A DNA stretch of 64,000 bases from Streptomyces sp. CB02414 (GTDB lineage: Bacteria > Actinomycetota > Actinomycetes > Streptomycetales > Streptomycetaceae), in assembly GCF_001905385.1 (NCBI RefSeq), contig NZ_LIPF01000008.1, positions 1 to 64,000 of the forward strand, written 5' to 3'. Below, piece after piece: positions 45,805 through 54,779 of this stretch. Below the pieces are notes generated by a model that was not told where the DNA came from, searched no databases, and worked only from the letters and a program-made list of their open reading frames with translations. Positions within the stretch are counted from its first letter, which is position 1. Each line of letters begins with the position of its first letter. Both the position numbers and the translations under genes were made by a program.

Positions 45805-46176
45805 TCAGTCCGTCCACATGGCGCGCACGTAGGAGTCAAGGTCTTCCAGCAGACCATCCTCGTCCTCGGGGGTCCGAGTGATCGAGGCGCCGCCCTTGTC
45901 GAGCATCACGATCGCGGGCAGCAAGAGCCCGCGCAGGAGACCGTGCAGGACGAGGTTGTTCGTGGAGCAGTATCTGTCGTAGAGCCCTTGGGTGAACTGC
46001 TGGAACACCGCCAGGTCCACATCACTGCCACCGAGTCGCTCGTTCTCGGTCAGGCCCGTCTGCTCACCGTGCAGTTCACCGGCCTGCCGGGCGAGCGCCA
46101 CATAGGCCTCTCCCACCCTGAGTGCCGGATCCCACAGAGTCCCTGACCTGTCAGCGGCTTGGAACGGGTAACCCAT
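45805..46176 (-). CDS. Probable immunity protein for the adjacent toxin
   Basis: Small, acidic, cytoplasmic 123-aa protein with no signal peptide (SGTLWDPALRVGEAYVALARQ ... LAVFQQFTQGLYDRYCST ... LLEDLDSYVRAMW). No named family was recognised. ATG 46176 overlaps the last base of the toxin stop (TGATG), which ensures coupled translation. Size, charge and position directly after a polymorphic-toxin C-terminus are typical of an immunity protein. Direct proof would need toxin-protection data. Confidence 0.65.
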   Translation of the reverse strand: MGYPFQAADRSGTLWDPALRVGEAYVALARQAGELHGEQTGLTENERLGGSDVDLAVFQQFTQGLYDRYCSTNNLVLHGLLRGLLLPAIVMLDKGGASITRTPEDEDGLLEDLDSYVRAMWTD

Positions 46177-49100
46177 CAGAACCACTTCGTCATGATGTGC
46201 ACGTCCGGGTACTTCTCCCTCAGTTTCTGGAACCGGGCCTCGACCGCCTCCACGAACTTCGGGTCCTGGTCCGGCCGGGTGAACCGGAAGCCGATCGAGG
46301 CATCCCGGTAGTGCTCGGGAAGCTGCTTGCGGGCCTTCAGGTACTTCTCGAACTTCTCCTCGATGTGCTTATTGAGCCAGCCCTCGTCGGCCCAGTAGCC
46401 GAGAACGCTCTTGTCCTCCCACAGGACGTCGTCCTCGAAGAGGTCGATGTCTGTGATCTTTTTCCCCGTGTCGGGGTCGAACACATCGTAGTCCTTCTTG
46501 CCCTCGAGGCAGCCCTTGCCGACTCCCGCCGCCTGCGCGGCCATCATGGTCGTCACACCGGAGACGACCTTGCAGCCGCGCCTGGCCCAGGTAAGGCCCT
46601 CGTAGGCCTTGTTCAGTGCCTTGAGCTTGCTGGAGATGAGGACATCCACCGCAAGGGATCCGCAGTTGGAGAGGTCCTTCTTGTCGAGGCACGCTTCGAG
46701 TTCCGTGAGGCCGGTGAGTTCTGCGGTGACGCCCCACAGCTCTTCCATGGCGTCGCCGAACTCGTCCCCGTAGGCGATGATGTCGCAGTAGACCTCGTTG
46801 TGCTGACACCAGCGGGCGAACTCCTGCGGGTCGCAGGGGACGATCGCCTGTCCGCAGCGGTACTGCTTGCGGGCCTGGGCACCAGGGTCGTTCATCGCCT
46901 CCTGCTTGGCGGCGACGGCGGCCTTGCGGCGGGCCTCCTCCTCTTCCCGATACTTCTTGACCGCGATGGTGAAGGCCTCGGTGGCGGCTGCGAGTGCGGC
47001 ATCGGCGTCCTTGCCGGCGGCGATCGCCGAGGCGCGTGCCTGGTCGGAGGCGACCCATGCGCGGGACGCCGACACCTGAGCCATCTCCGAGGAGAGGGTG
47101 GCGTCCGTGGCGGACAGGGCGGCGTCCTCGGCTGCGAGGTCGGCGTCCCGGGCTGCGGAGCGTGCGGTCGCGGCGGACTCGGCAGCGCTGGCCGCCGAGG
47201 CTTCGGCGTCCTTGGCGTGCTGGGCCGCCTCGTCGGCGTATCCCTGGGCCCGGTCGGCGTGTTCGTCCGCCTTCGCCGCCCAGCCGTTGGCCTCCTCGGC
47301 GGCCTTACGGGCCGTGGCGGCCACCTTCTGCGCGAGCGCGGCATCCTTCTGGGCGTTCGCCGCGACCTTCGACGCGTCGGCGATCAGCTTCTGGACCTGG
47401 GCCACGTGAGTGGCCGTGAGGTGGTCCTTGCGCGCCGCCTTGTACTGGCCGGAGGCAATGAAGGCGTGCAGCGTCGCAGGCGAGCCCTCCAGCGCGATCC
47501 GGGCCGCGGACTTGACCTCGGGCCCGCCGACGGAGACCAGCTGCGCGGCTGCGACCCGCTCGTCCTGATTCCGCGCGGTGTACTGCGTCTCGACCAGGAA
47601 CTCACTGTATTTCTTCGGGTCGCCGCTGTTGAGCGCCGCCCTGCCCGTCTCGGTGACGACCGGGCCCGCCTCGGAGACTATCTGTGCGATGGCCACGCGC
47701 ATGCTCTGGGCGGCCGCCTGGTACTGGCCGCCGTTGATGAAGGCGGTGATGGTCGCGGCGTCACCGTCCAGTGCGGCCTCGGCCGCTGCCCGGATCTCCG
47801 GGGTCGCGCTCTCTTCGGCGAGGCGCGCGACGTAGGAGCGCGCTTCCTGCTGCTCGGCGGTCTCCCAGCCGTTCTCCAGGTAGTCGAGGACGACGTCGTC
47901 CGGACCGGCCAGTGCGGCCTCGGCTGCCGCTCGTCCCCAGGCCGTTCCGTTCTTCATCGCCAGCACGGCCAGCTTCCGGCCCTGAGTCGCTGTCGCGGCC
48001 CGGTCGGCGCCCGGTTCGGCGGCCTGCGCCACCAGCCGGTCGCGTTCGGCGTCCCGGTCCAGGACTGCCTGCTCCAACTCCGCCTGGCCCTCGGCGTGGG
48101 CGGTGTACGCCGCCTTCTGGTCCCTGGCACGTTCGATGCCGGCGTTGGTGCGGCCCAGCAGCTCCGCGGCCTCCACCTCGCGAGCGAGCGTGTAGATCTC
48201 CTGGGCCTTGGCCACGGTGGTCGACGCCGTGTTCGCTGCCGTGGTGGCGGCGTTGGCGTGCGCGGTGGCCTTGGTGGCCGCCGTGGCGGCGTCACCCGCG
48301 TGCTCGGCTGCATCGTCCGCCGCGGTCGCGGCGTTCCTCGCGTGAGTCGCCGCCGATCGAGCGGCGTCGCGGGCGTCCCCCGCGGCCGTGGCGGCCTTGC
48401 GGGCCAGTCTCTCCGCTTCAGCGGCGGCGCGGTTGGCCTCCTGCGCGTGGCGCCTGGTGGCCGCAGCGGCGGCACGCGCTTCGGCGGCGGCGGCGCTGGA
48501 GTCCCCCGCGTAGCCACTGGCCGCCGTCGCGGCGTCAGCCGCGAGATTGGCATTGCTGCCCGCGCTCTTGGCCGAGGCGGCGGCGTCACCGGCCGCAGTG
48601 GCTGCCTTGGATGCCTCGTCGGCGGCGTCAGCGGCCAGGTCGGCGCCCTTGGCGATGTTGCGCGCGTTCTCCGCGGCGGTGCGCGCGGCGTCCGCGTTGT
48701 CCGCGTCGACGGCGGCGTCGGCTGCCGCGGCCTGGGCGCGTGCGGCGGCCTGCGACGCGGCAGCCGCGGCGGCCGCCGCCTGAGAGGCCGCGTTCGCCGC
48801 TACGCGCGCGGAATTGTTGGCGGCCCGGGCCGCGTTGATCGCCTTCTGGGCCGCGGCGGCGGCCTGGGTGGCGGCCTTGGCGGCACGGCCCGCGGCACGG
48901 GCGGCCTTGTCGGTGTCGTCCTTGGCGGCCTCGGCCTCGGCTGCGGCCTTCAGAGCCGCTTCCTTGGCCAGTTTGGACGCCTCGATCGCTTCCGCCGATG
49001 CCTTCTTGGCAGCCTTGGTCTCCTTGGCCGCTTGCCGGCCCGCCTCCTGCGTCTGCCGGGCCAGTTGGGCAACCGTGGCGTGTTCCACGTCCTTGTTGCG

Positions 49101-49820
49101 CGCGACGAACTGGCCGACCTCCAGGAACTCCCGGCGGTCCTCCGGTGTGCCGTACAGCGCCAGACGCCCCGCGGCCTGCACATTGGCGCCGCCCACGCTG
49201 ATGATCTGGACGACCTGCACCCGCTCGTCCTGCTCACGGGCGGTGTACTGACCCTCGCCGAGGAACGCGCTGACGTCCTCCGCCGTACCGTTCAGCGCGG
49301 CCCGCCCCGCGTCCTGCACGTTCGGCCCCGCGGTGCTGATGATCTGCGCGACCTGAACACGCTGATCCTGCTCCAGCGGATCCTGCCAGCCGTCGTCCAG
49401 GAAGTCTTCCAGCGCGGCCGGGGTGTCGGACAGTGCGGCTCGTGCGGCGGTCAGGAGCTCCGTGCCGCCGACACTGGCCATCTGGGCGGTGGTCACGCGG
49501 TTGTCCTGGTGCGCGATCCCGTCCACAGCTGCGAGGAACGCCTGGAGGTCGGCATCGGTCCCGGTCAGGGCGGCCTCGGCCGCTGCCTTGACCCCGGGGC
49601 CGCCCTCCTTCCAGTAGTCCACGACCCGGCCGCGGTCCGTGGGAGTCGCCTCCGCCAGGATGGCGAGCTGCACCGCCGACGCCGGCGCCTCCTCGGCCAC
49701 GGCGGGTGTGGACCCCAGCAGGCTCACGGTCAGGGCGAAGGGCAACAAGCCCAGCGCGGAGGCGCGTATCACACGCCAGGTCCCGCGCGGGCCTCTCGGC
49801 CCTTGGGTTCTTCGGTTCAC
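46176..49820 (-). CDS. Giant ALF-repeat polymorphic toxin with a nuclease-like C-terminus
   Basis: Exported protein of 1214 aa. Signal peptide (ASALGLLPFALTVSLLG) to about 42; ALF repeats at about 50-260 and again near 640-810, each with the pattern AA..AL.G...DLQAFL; two Ala-rich coiled coils (about 270-600 and 815-950). A Cys-containing linker follows (RCGQAIVPCDP). The C-terminal 110 residues hold DIDLFEDD and WEDKS: Asp1124/1126 with Glu1135-x-Lys1137 matches a PD-(D/E)XK nuclease core. The ALF/coiled-coil body probably spans or anchors to the cell wall. GTG 49820 chosen; GACGAG upstream. Confidence 0.75.
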   Translation of the reverse strand: MNRRTQGPRGPRGTWRVIRASALGLLPFALTVSLLGSTPAVAEEAPASAVQLAILAEATPTDRGRVVDYWKEGGPGVKAAAEAALTGTDADLQAFLAAVDGIAHQDNRVTTAQMASVGGTELLTAARAALSDTPAALEDFLDDGWQDPLEQDQRVQVAQIISTAGPNVQDAGRAALNGTAEDVSAFLGEGQYTAREQDERVQVVQIISVGGANVQAAGRLALYGTPEDRREFLEVGQFVARNKDVEHATVAQLARQTQEAGRQAAKETKAAKKASAEAIEASKLAKEAALKAAAEAEAAKDDTDKAARAAGRAAKAATQAAAAAQKAINAARAANNSARVAANAASQAAAAAAAASQAAARAQAAAADAAVDADNADAARTAAENARNIAKGADLAADAADEASKAATAAGDAAASAKSAGSNANLAADAATAASGYAGDSSAAAAEARAAAAATRRHAQEANRAAAEAERLARKAATAAGDARDAARSAATHARNAATAADDAAEHAGDAATAATKATAHANAATTAANTASTTVAKAQEIYTLAREVEAAELLGRTNAGIERARDQKAAYTAHAEGQAELEQAVLDRDAERDRLVAQAAEPGADRAATATQGRKLAVLAMKNGTAWGRAAAEAALAGPDDVVLDYLENGWETAEQQEARSYVARLAEESATPEIRAAAEAALDGDAATITAFINGGQYQAAAQSMRVAIAQIVSEAGPVVTETGRAALNSGDPKKYSEFLVETQYTARNQDERVAAAQLVSVGGPEVKSAARIALEGSPATLHAFIASGQYKAARKDHLTATHVAQVQKLIADASKVAANAQKDAALAQKVAATARKAAEEANGWAAKADEHADRAQGYADEAAQHAKDAEASAASAAESAATARSAARDADLAAEDAALSATDATLSSEMAQVSASRAWVASDQARASAIAAGKDADAALAAATEAFTIAVKKYREEEEARRKAAVAAKQEAMNDPGAQARKQYRCGQAIVPCDPQEFARWCQHNEVYCDIIAYGDEFGDAMEELWGVTAELTGLTELEACLDKKDLSNCGSLAVDVLISSKLKALNKAYEGLTWARRGCKVVSGVTTMMAAQAAGVGKGCLEGKKDYDVFDPDTGKKITDIDLFEDDVLWEDKSVLGYWADEGWLNKHIEEKFEKYLKARKQLPEHYRDASIGFRFTRPDQDPKFVEAVEARFQKLREKYPDVHIMTKWF

Positions 49821-50159
49821 CAGATACTCGTCTCGTCCGAGGCAGCTCTCACCGGCTGCCGATCACGGTGTCGCGTGATCTTAGGCTTCGGGTGACGGCT
49901 TGTGAGAAGAGTGCGCGGCGGGGGTAGTTGGGTAAAGCGGTGTGTTTCGGCCTTCGCTGTCGGACGCCGCCGGGAAGGTGATCGATTCCGGAAGGCGAGT
50001 GGCCTCGCATGTGACGGATCGCACAGGCGGCGCCACCTGACGGTAAGTTAATCTTCAGCGGGATTCTGATCGTCAGCTGGTACAGCGTGACGGGAGGCAA
50101 GGGTCTGGGTGCGCCGTTTCGGACTTGGTGTCACCCCGCGCTGCCTGAAAGGACCTTTG
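49821..50159. other. 339-bp divergent regulatory region
   Basis: Lies between the ALF toxin (leftward) and a secreted protein (rightward). It contains the palindrome at 49861-49880 and an AT-richer patch at 50040-50080 (GTAAGTTAATC), likely the promoter of the rightward gene. Nothing else was recognised. Confidence 0.4.
49861..49880. promoter_or_regulatory. Palindrome upstream of the ALF toxin
   Basis: GATCACG (49861-49867) and CGTGATC (49874-49880) are perfect inverted repeats around GTGTCG. On the minus strand TAAGAT (49885-49880) directly precedes it and could be the -10 box, so a bound protein would block the toxin promoter. The palindrome lies 41-60 bp before GTG 49820. Confidence 0.45.
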
Positions 50160-50690
50160 ATGACATCACGCGTACGCAGACGCATGCTGGTCGGTATCGC
50201 TGCGACGGCCGTGTCCGTGGCAGGGGTGACCTCGATCGCCTTCGCCGCGTCGCCCCCGTCCTCGGCTTCGGCGGGCGCCGCAGCGGCGGACTCGCCCCCG
50301 TTCGCGGTCGAGGACTTCAACTACCCGAACGCGGAGCGTGTCCTCGAAGAGGAAGGCATTCTCCTGAAGAGGGGCGACGGCCACGTCACGCTGGCCGACT
50401 GTGACTTCTCGGTCGATCAGATCCGGGTGCAGACCGTCGCTGACCCGACGGTGGGCCGGAAAGAGCTGTACTGCTTCAAGGCCACTGGCGCGTCCGGCTA
50501 CATCACCCTGGAACTTCCGCGCGTGTTCGCTCTGGAGGCCGCGGACCGACCCATCAGTGCCGACCTGACCGCCGAGGGCGAGACCACCACCGTGAATGTC
50601 GCCGAGGGGCAGTTCGTCACCGTGGGCGAGGGAGACCTTCCTTCCGGGGGTAAGCAGTCCGTTCTGGTCGAAATCCGCGTCACAGGCTGA
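50160..50690 (+). CDS. Secreted protein of unknown function
   Basis: Exported protein of 176 aa. A twin-Arg-like signal peptide, RVRRRMLVGIAATAVSVAGVTSIAFA, occupies the first 32 residues. The mature part has a Ser/Ala-rich start, then a compact domain (FAVEDFNYPNAERVLEEEGILLKRGDG, with a Cys pair in LADCDFS and ELYCFK). The end is beta-rich. Ribosome site AAAGGA precedes ATG 50160. Divergent from the ALF toxin; no family recognised. Confidence 0.7.
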   Translation: MTSRVRRRMLVGIAATAVSVAGVTSIAFAASPPSSASAGAAAADSPPFAVEDFNYPNAERVLEEEGILLKRGDGHVTLADCDFSVDQIRVQTVADPTVGRKELYCFKATGASGYITLELPRVFALEAADRPISADLTAEGETTTVNVAEGQFVTVGEGDLPSGGKQSVLVEIRVTG

Positions 50691-50844
50691 CCGAATCCGA
50701 CTGAGGCCACATGAGGATGACCGGCCGGACGGCCCCTGAACGTCCCGGTGCCGATACCGGGCTGGGCCGCCTTCGGGGCCGGCCCTGGGGGCCGTTCGGG
50801 CGCCGGTCACCCGCACCCGTCCATGGAGGCCCGGGGGCCGCGGG

Positions 50845-51267
50845 TCACAGTCCGAGGACTCCGGGCTCCGCGGCCAGTTCCGCGAACCGCCGCAGCGGAT
50901 CGGCCACCAGTCTGCGGGCGTTCAGGTCCATCAGCCCGCCCACCCCCTCGATCTCGGCGGCCACGGTGCCGTCCGCCTTGCGGACGGCCTGGACGATCCG
51001 GAACGTCTTGCCCTCGCCCCACTCGAAGGCGCAGGTCACCTCTACCTCGTCACCGGCGAACAACTCCCGCCGGAAGCGGATCGTCGTCTCCAGGGCGACC
51101 GGCCCCACACCCCGGGCCACGAGGTCGGCCTGCCGGATGCCGGCGGCCTGGAGCAGCGACCAGCGGGCGTGCTCCGCGTAGTTCAGGTACACGGCCTGGT
51201 TGAGATGGCCCTGTGTGTCGGTCTCGTACCCGCGGACGGTCACGGGCACGGAGAACGGTTCGCTCAC
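50845..51267 (-). CDS. Acyl-CoA thioesterase (hotdog fold)
   Basis: Single-domain hotdog thioesterase of 140 aa. GYETDTQGHLNQAVYLNYAEHARW is the 4-hydroxybenzoyl-CoA/YbgC-type core with the active-site Asp/His region near 15-22. A central helix and strands LETTIRFRRELFAGDEVEVTC and GLMDLNARR follow. It would hydrolyse acyl- or aroyl-CoA esters. GTG 51267 has GAGGAGAGG upstream. Substrate unknown. Confidence 0.85.
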   Translation of the reverse strand: MSEPFSVPVTVRGYETDTQGHLNQAVYLNYAEHARWSLLQAAGIRQADLVARGVGPVALETTIRFRRELFAGDEVEVTCAFEWGEGKTFRIVQAVRKADGTVAAEIEGVGGLMDLNARRLVADPLRRFAELAAEPGVLGL

Positions 51268-51339
51268 GGCTGCTGCCTCTCCTCACACACGTACTGCGCG
51301 TACTGCGTCTGCTGACCGGCCGATCCTGACATGCGGGCG

Positions 51340-51978
51340 TCACACCTTCCGCGGCGAGGCCAGCAGATAACGGGCCCTGCTGCGCGGCTCGGTGTGCTCC
51401 CCGACCTGCCAGCCCGCCCGCTCCAGCGTCGCCGCACAGGCCCGCAGCGCTGTGCCGTCGGGCTCGTACACGGCGACGGCCTCGGGCTGCGGCGTCGCGC
51501 GCACCCGGTAACCGTGACCGTCACCCGTCGCCGGGGTGTGCCCGGCGGCCTCCAGGGCGAGCGCGGCGGCCGGCACGAGATGCGTACGCTCCCACCCGCA
51601 CGGCCGGTCCGTCGCCCCGTCGGAATGCGTCATCCGGCGCAGCTCCAGCAGTCCCTGCCAGGCGCTGAGCACCTCGCGCAGCCGCGCCGGACCGCCTGCC
51701 GGCGCGGGATCCTCGCCGCCGACCCGCGCGGCGAACACGCCACCGGAGTCCGGGGAGGACGGCCGGTCGGCCGAAGGCGCCGCATCCCCCGCCGGGGCTT
51801 CCCGCATCCGGTGCCCCGCCGGGGTCAGGAAGTGATCGTGCGGCGGACGGGGATGCCGGAAGGCCAGCCCCCGCTTCACCAGCGCCGCGAGTTGCGCGTC
51901 CGTGCCTTTCAGCCGCCCGGTCACGGGGTCGGCGGCGGCGATGACACGCCGCTGCGCGGCGGTCGGCGACAGTGCCAC
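51340..51978 (-). CDS. Conserved hypothetical protein
   Basis: Predicted cytoplasmic 212-aa protein. The N-terminus (LSPTAAQRRVIAAADPVTGRLKGTD ... LVKRGLAFRHP) looks like a small helical domain; the C-terminus (HLVPAAALALEAAGH ... EAVAVYEPDGTALRACAATLERAGWQVGEH) suggests an alpha/beta domain. The middle is Pro/Gly-rich. GAGGAGGACGCC before GTG 51978 fixes the start. No function assigned. Confidence 0.6.
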   Translation of the reverse strand: MALSPTAAQRRVIAAADPVTGRLKGTDAQLAALVKRGLAFRHPRPPHDHFLTPAGHRMREAPAGDAAPSADRPSSPDSGGVFAARVGGEDPAPAGGPARLREVLSAWQGLLELRRMTHSDGATDRPCGWERTHLVPAAALALEAAGHTPATGDGHGYRVRATPQPEAVAVYEPDGTALRACAATLERAGWQVGEHTEPRSRARYLLASPRKV

Positions 51979-52015
51979 GGCGTCCTCCTCCCCTCCTGGC
52001 CCACACCTCGGAAGG

Positions 52016-52621
52016 TTACGACGGGGGTCTGACATTCCACGCGGCGATCACCGGACGCGCGTGCTCCGTGCCCAGCCGGCACAGCGTCCCCGTGCCCAGC
52101 TGGAACAGGGCGCCGTCGGACGGCGGCAGCCCCAGGTACCGCGCGGTCAGCACCCGCAGGAAGTGCCCGTGCGCCACCAGCACCACGCACCCCTCGGTGT
52201 TGGCGAACGCGGCCTCCGCCCTGGCCAGCACCCGGTCGGCCCGCTCGCCGACCTGCTCGGGCGTCTCCCCGGGATGCTCCGGCGGCCCGGGGTCGACCCC
52301 GTCCGTGAACAGGAACCAGTCCGGCCGGCTCCGGTGGATCTCGACGGTCGTGATCCCCTCATACCCGCCGTAGTCCCACTCGTGCAGGTCCGGATCGACG
52401 CGCAGCTCGTCGGACTGCAGTCCGATCAACTCGGCGGTCTCCCGGGCCCGCTGGAAGGGGCTGACGAAGGCGGCCCCGATGCGGTGCGACCGGATCAACG
52501 GCACCAGACTCCGTGCCTGCTCCCGCCCGTGTTCGGTCAGCGGCACGTCCGTCAGCCCGGTGTGCCGCCCGGACCGCGACCACTCGGTCTCACCGTGCCG
52601 GATCAGAAAAAGATCACCCAT
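52016..52621 (-). CDS. Histidine phosphatase family protein
   Basis: Phosphoglycerate-mutase-like phosphatase of 201 aa. LIRHGETEWSRSGRHTGLTD holds the catalytic His (residue 8) in RHGE; FVSPFQRARETAE has the second Arg; DLHEWDYGGYEG and VLVAHGHFLRV give the remaining Glu and His. The sequence suggests a phosphomonoesterase of small substrates (relatives include alpha-ribazole and sugar phosphatases). Ribosome site weak. It lies 38 bp upstream of the hypothetical gene and divergent from the XRE regulator. Confidence 0.88.
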   Translation of the reverse strand: MGDLFLIRHGETEWSRSGRHTGLTDVPLTEHGREQARSLVPLIRSHRIGAAFVSPFQRARETAELIGLQSDELRVDPDLHEWDYGGYEGITTVEIHRSRPDWFLFTDGVDPGPPEHPGETPEQVGERADRVLARAEAAFANTEGCVVLVAHGHFLRVLTARYLGLPPSDGALFQLGTGTLCRLGTEHARPVIAAWNVRPPS

Positions 52622-52720
52622 GGCGCCCAGGTTACGGTCGCAGGCCCGGCGATCGGTGCGCAGGCGCCTGCGACGCACAGCCCGCGGACGGTGAGAGCGC
52701 AGGAAGGTGATAATGAAATC

Positions 52721-53554
52721 ATGCAGTCACGCGGCGAGTTGGGGGACTTCTTGCGTTCGCGGCGGGCCAGGATCCGGCCCGAGGACGTCGGCTTCGCCTC
52801 CGGCTCGGGCCTGCGGCGCGTGCCGGGGCTGCGCCGTGAGGAGCTGGCGCACCTGGCGGGGGTGAGCATCGACTACTACGTACGCCTGGAGCAGGGCCGC
52901 AACCGCAGCGCCTCGGACGCCGTGCTCGGGGCGGTGGCCGCCGCGCTGCGGCTGGACGATGACGAGCGCGCCCACCTCTTCCGGCTGGCGCGGCCCCGGC
53001 AGCCGGAACCGGACACTGCGCGGGAGGAGGCCGTCGACGGGGCGACGCGCCCCGGAGTGCGTCGGCTGCTGGACTGGATCACCGCTCCGGCGCTCGCCAT
53101 GGGCCGCCGGATGGACGTACTCGCCTGGAACCGGCCCCTGTGCGCCCTCATCACCGATTTCGCCGCACTGCCGGTCGCCGAGCGCAACCTGTGCCGGCTC
53201 CACCTGCTGAACGACGAGATCGGCCGCCGCTACCCGGACCGCGAAATGATCGCCCGCGAGGCGGTGGGCCATCTCCGCATCGCTGCGGGCCGCTTTCCCG
53301 AGGATCCCGAACTGTGGCGGCTGGTCGACGAGCTCAACGAGGGCAGCGAGGAGTTCCGGCGGCACTGGCGGCAGCACACCGTGCGCACCAAGTCCCACGG
53401 TCTCAAACGCATCGACCACCCCGAGGCCGGCCCGCTCACCCTCTCGTACGAGATCACCCACTTCCCCCAGGACCCCGAACTCAGCCTCCTGGTCTACACG
53501 GCGGCTCCGGGTTCGCCCGAGGAGGAGGCTCTGCGGGTCATGGCCAAGGCCTAG
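52721..53554 (+). CDS. XRE family regulator, MmyB-like
   Basis: Transcriptional regulator of 277 aa. The XRE helix-turn-helix lies at about 5-75 (LGDFLRSRRARIRPEDVG ... LRREELAHLAGVSIDYYVRLEQGRNRS). It is followed by a MmyB-like ligand domain (LLDWITAPALAMGRRMDVLAWNRPLCALITDF) that in relatives binds fatty acids. AGGTGAT precedes ATG 52721. It is divergent from the histidine phosphatase and may control it. Confidence 0.87.
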   Translation: MQSRGELGDFLRSRRARIRPEDVGFASGSGLRRVPGLRREELAHLAGVSIDYYVRLEQGRNRSASDAVLGAVAAALRLDDDERAHLFRLARPRQPEPDTAREEAVDGATRPGVRRLLDWITAPALAMGRRMDVLAWNRPLCALITDFAALPVAERNLCRLHLLNDEIGRRYPDREMIAREAVGHLRIAAGRFPEDPELWRLVDELNEGSEEFRRHWRQHTVRTKSHGLKRIDHPEAGPLTLSYEITHFPQDPELSLLVYTAAPGSPEEEALRVMAKA

Positions 53555-53687
53555 GCCTAGGCCGGTGAGGGGGGACTGGGAGTACCCAGGTTCGGCGTGC
53601 CCTCGGTGAGACAGAGCGGAGGGAGCCGGGCCGCGACCCGACCAGGATGACAGGACCATCCGCCCCACCGGCCCCGCGAGGTCCTCC

Positions 53688-54779
53688 ATGCGCCTGTTCG
53701 CGTCCGCCCTGGCAGCCGTCACCGCGCTCGCCCTCACCGCCGCCACCGGCTCCCAGGCCGCCACCGGCTCCGCACCCGCCAGCGACTCCGCACCCGCCAC
53801 CGGGTCCGGGACCGCCGCCGCACGGCTCCCCGACCACTATGTGATCCCGGGGGAGAAGGCCTTCCCCACCGGCGTGGCCTACGATCCGCGCAGCGGGCAC
53901 TACTACGTGGGCAGCGCCCAGGACGGGACCCTCTACCGAGGGCATGTGCGCAAACCCACCGCACGGGTCTGGTCGCCCGCCGGGAGGGACGGACGCTCCT
54001 TCACCGCAGGCATGACCATCGACAGCGAGGGGCGGCTCTACGTCAACGGGGGCGGCACCGGCACGCTGCGCGTCTACGACACGGCGACCGGCACCCTGCT
54101 GACCACACAACACGGCGCGAAGGGCGGTTTCGTCAACGACGTCACGGTGGCCGCGGACGGCACCGCCTACGTCACAGACTCCTTCAAGCCGGTCGTGTAC
54201 CGCCTGACCGAGGACGAGCGCGGCCGGTGGAAACTGGAGCACTGGCTGGACGTCGCCGCCTCGGGCATCGACTGGGTCGCCGGACAGCACAACCTGAACG
54301 GCATCGTCGCGGTCGGCACCGGCCACCTGCTCGCCGTGCAGAGCAACACCGGCAAGCTGTGGCGCATCGACCGCTCCACCGGCCGGACCGCCGAGGTCGA
54401 CCTCGGCGGACGCACCCTGGCCAACGGCGACGCCCTGGCCTGGCGGGACGGCCGCCTCTACGTGACCCAGGGCAACCTGTACGCCGATCCCGGCACCCAG
54501 CCGCAGGTCGCCGTCGTCGAGATGGACGACGACCTCACCCACGGCCGCTTCGTCGACCGGCTGGTGCCGCCGGACGGGCTCCTGCATCCGTCCGCCGCGG
54601 CCCTCACCGACCACGACCGCCTTCTCGTCGTGAACAGCCAGTACAACCGCTGGGTCGCCGGTCTTCCACCGGAGAGCCTCCCCTTCACGGTCTCCAGCCT
54701 GCCGCTCGACCAGGGGACGGCCGCACCAAGGACGCACTCCCCGGGTTTTGAAGCGGCGGCTACTGCCGGTATCCGCTGA
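53688..54779 (+). CDS. Secreted SMP-30/gluconolactonase-like beta-propeller
   Basis: Exported protein of 363 aa. Signal peptide (RLFASALAAVTALALTAATGSQA) then a low-complexity Ala/Thr/Ser/Gly stretch and a six-bladed propeller. Repeated blades start with GVAYDPRSGHYYVGS, GMTIDSEGRLYVNG, DVTVAADGTAYVTDS and ALAWRDGRLYVTQG. Such proteins act as lactonases or as scaffold proteins. The last 20 bp overlap the convergent aminotransferase gene end. No conserved catalytic triad was verified. Confidence 0.75.
   Translation: MRLFASALAAVTALALTAATGSQAATGSAPASDSAPATGSGTAAARLPDHYVIPGEKAFPTGVAYDPRSGHYYVGSAQDGTLYRGHVRKPTARVWSPAGRDGRSFTAGMTIDSEGRLYVNGGGTGTLRVYDTATGTLLTTQHGAKGGFVNDVTVAADGTAYVTDSFKPVVYRLTEDERGRWKLEHWLDVAASGIDWVAGQHNLNGIVAVGTGHLLAVQSNTGKLWRIDRSTGRTAEVDLGGRTLANGDALAWRDGRLYVTQGNLYADPGTQPQVAVVEMDDDLTHGRFVDRLVPPDGLLHPSAAALTDHDRLLVVNSQYNRWVAGLPPESLPFTVSSLPLDQGTAAPRTHSPGFEAAATAGIR

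Noticed and set aside
46122..49895. Long antisense open frame (1257 aa) opposite the ALF toxin
   Set aside because: Same cause: reverse complement of Ala-rich coding repeats. Composition is Val/Gly/Arg-rich with no recognisable fold.
53551..53570. GGCCTAGGCCTAGGCC repeat after the XRE regulator as an attachment site
   Set aside because: It is a short tandem repeat with no integrase or tRNA nearby.
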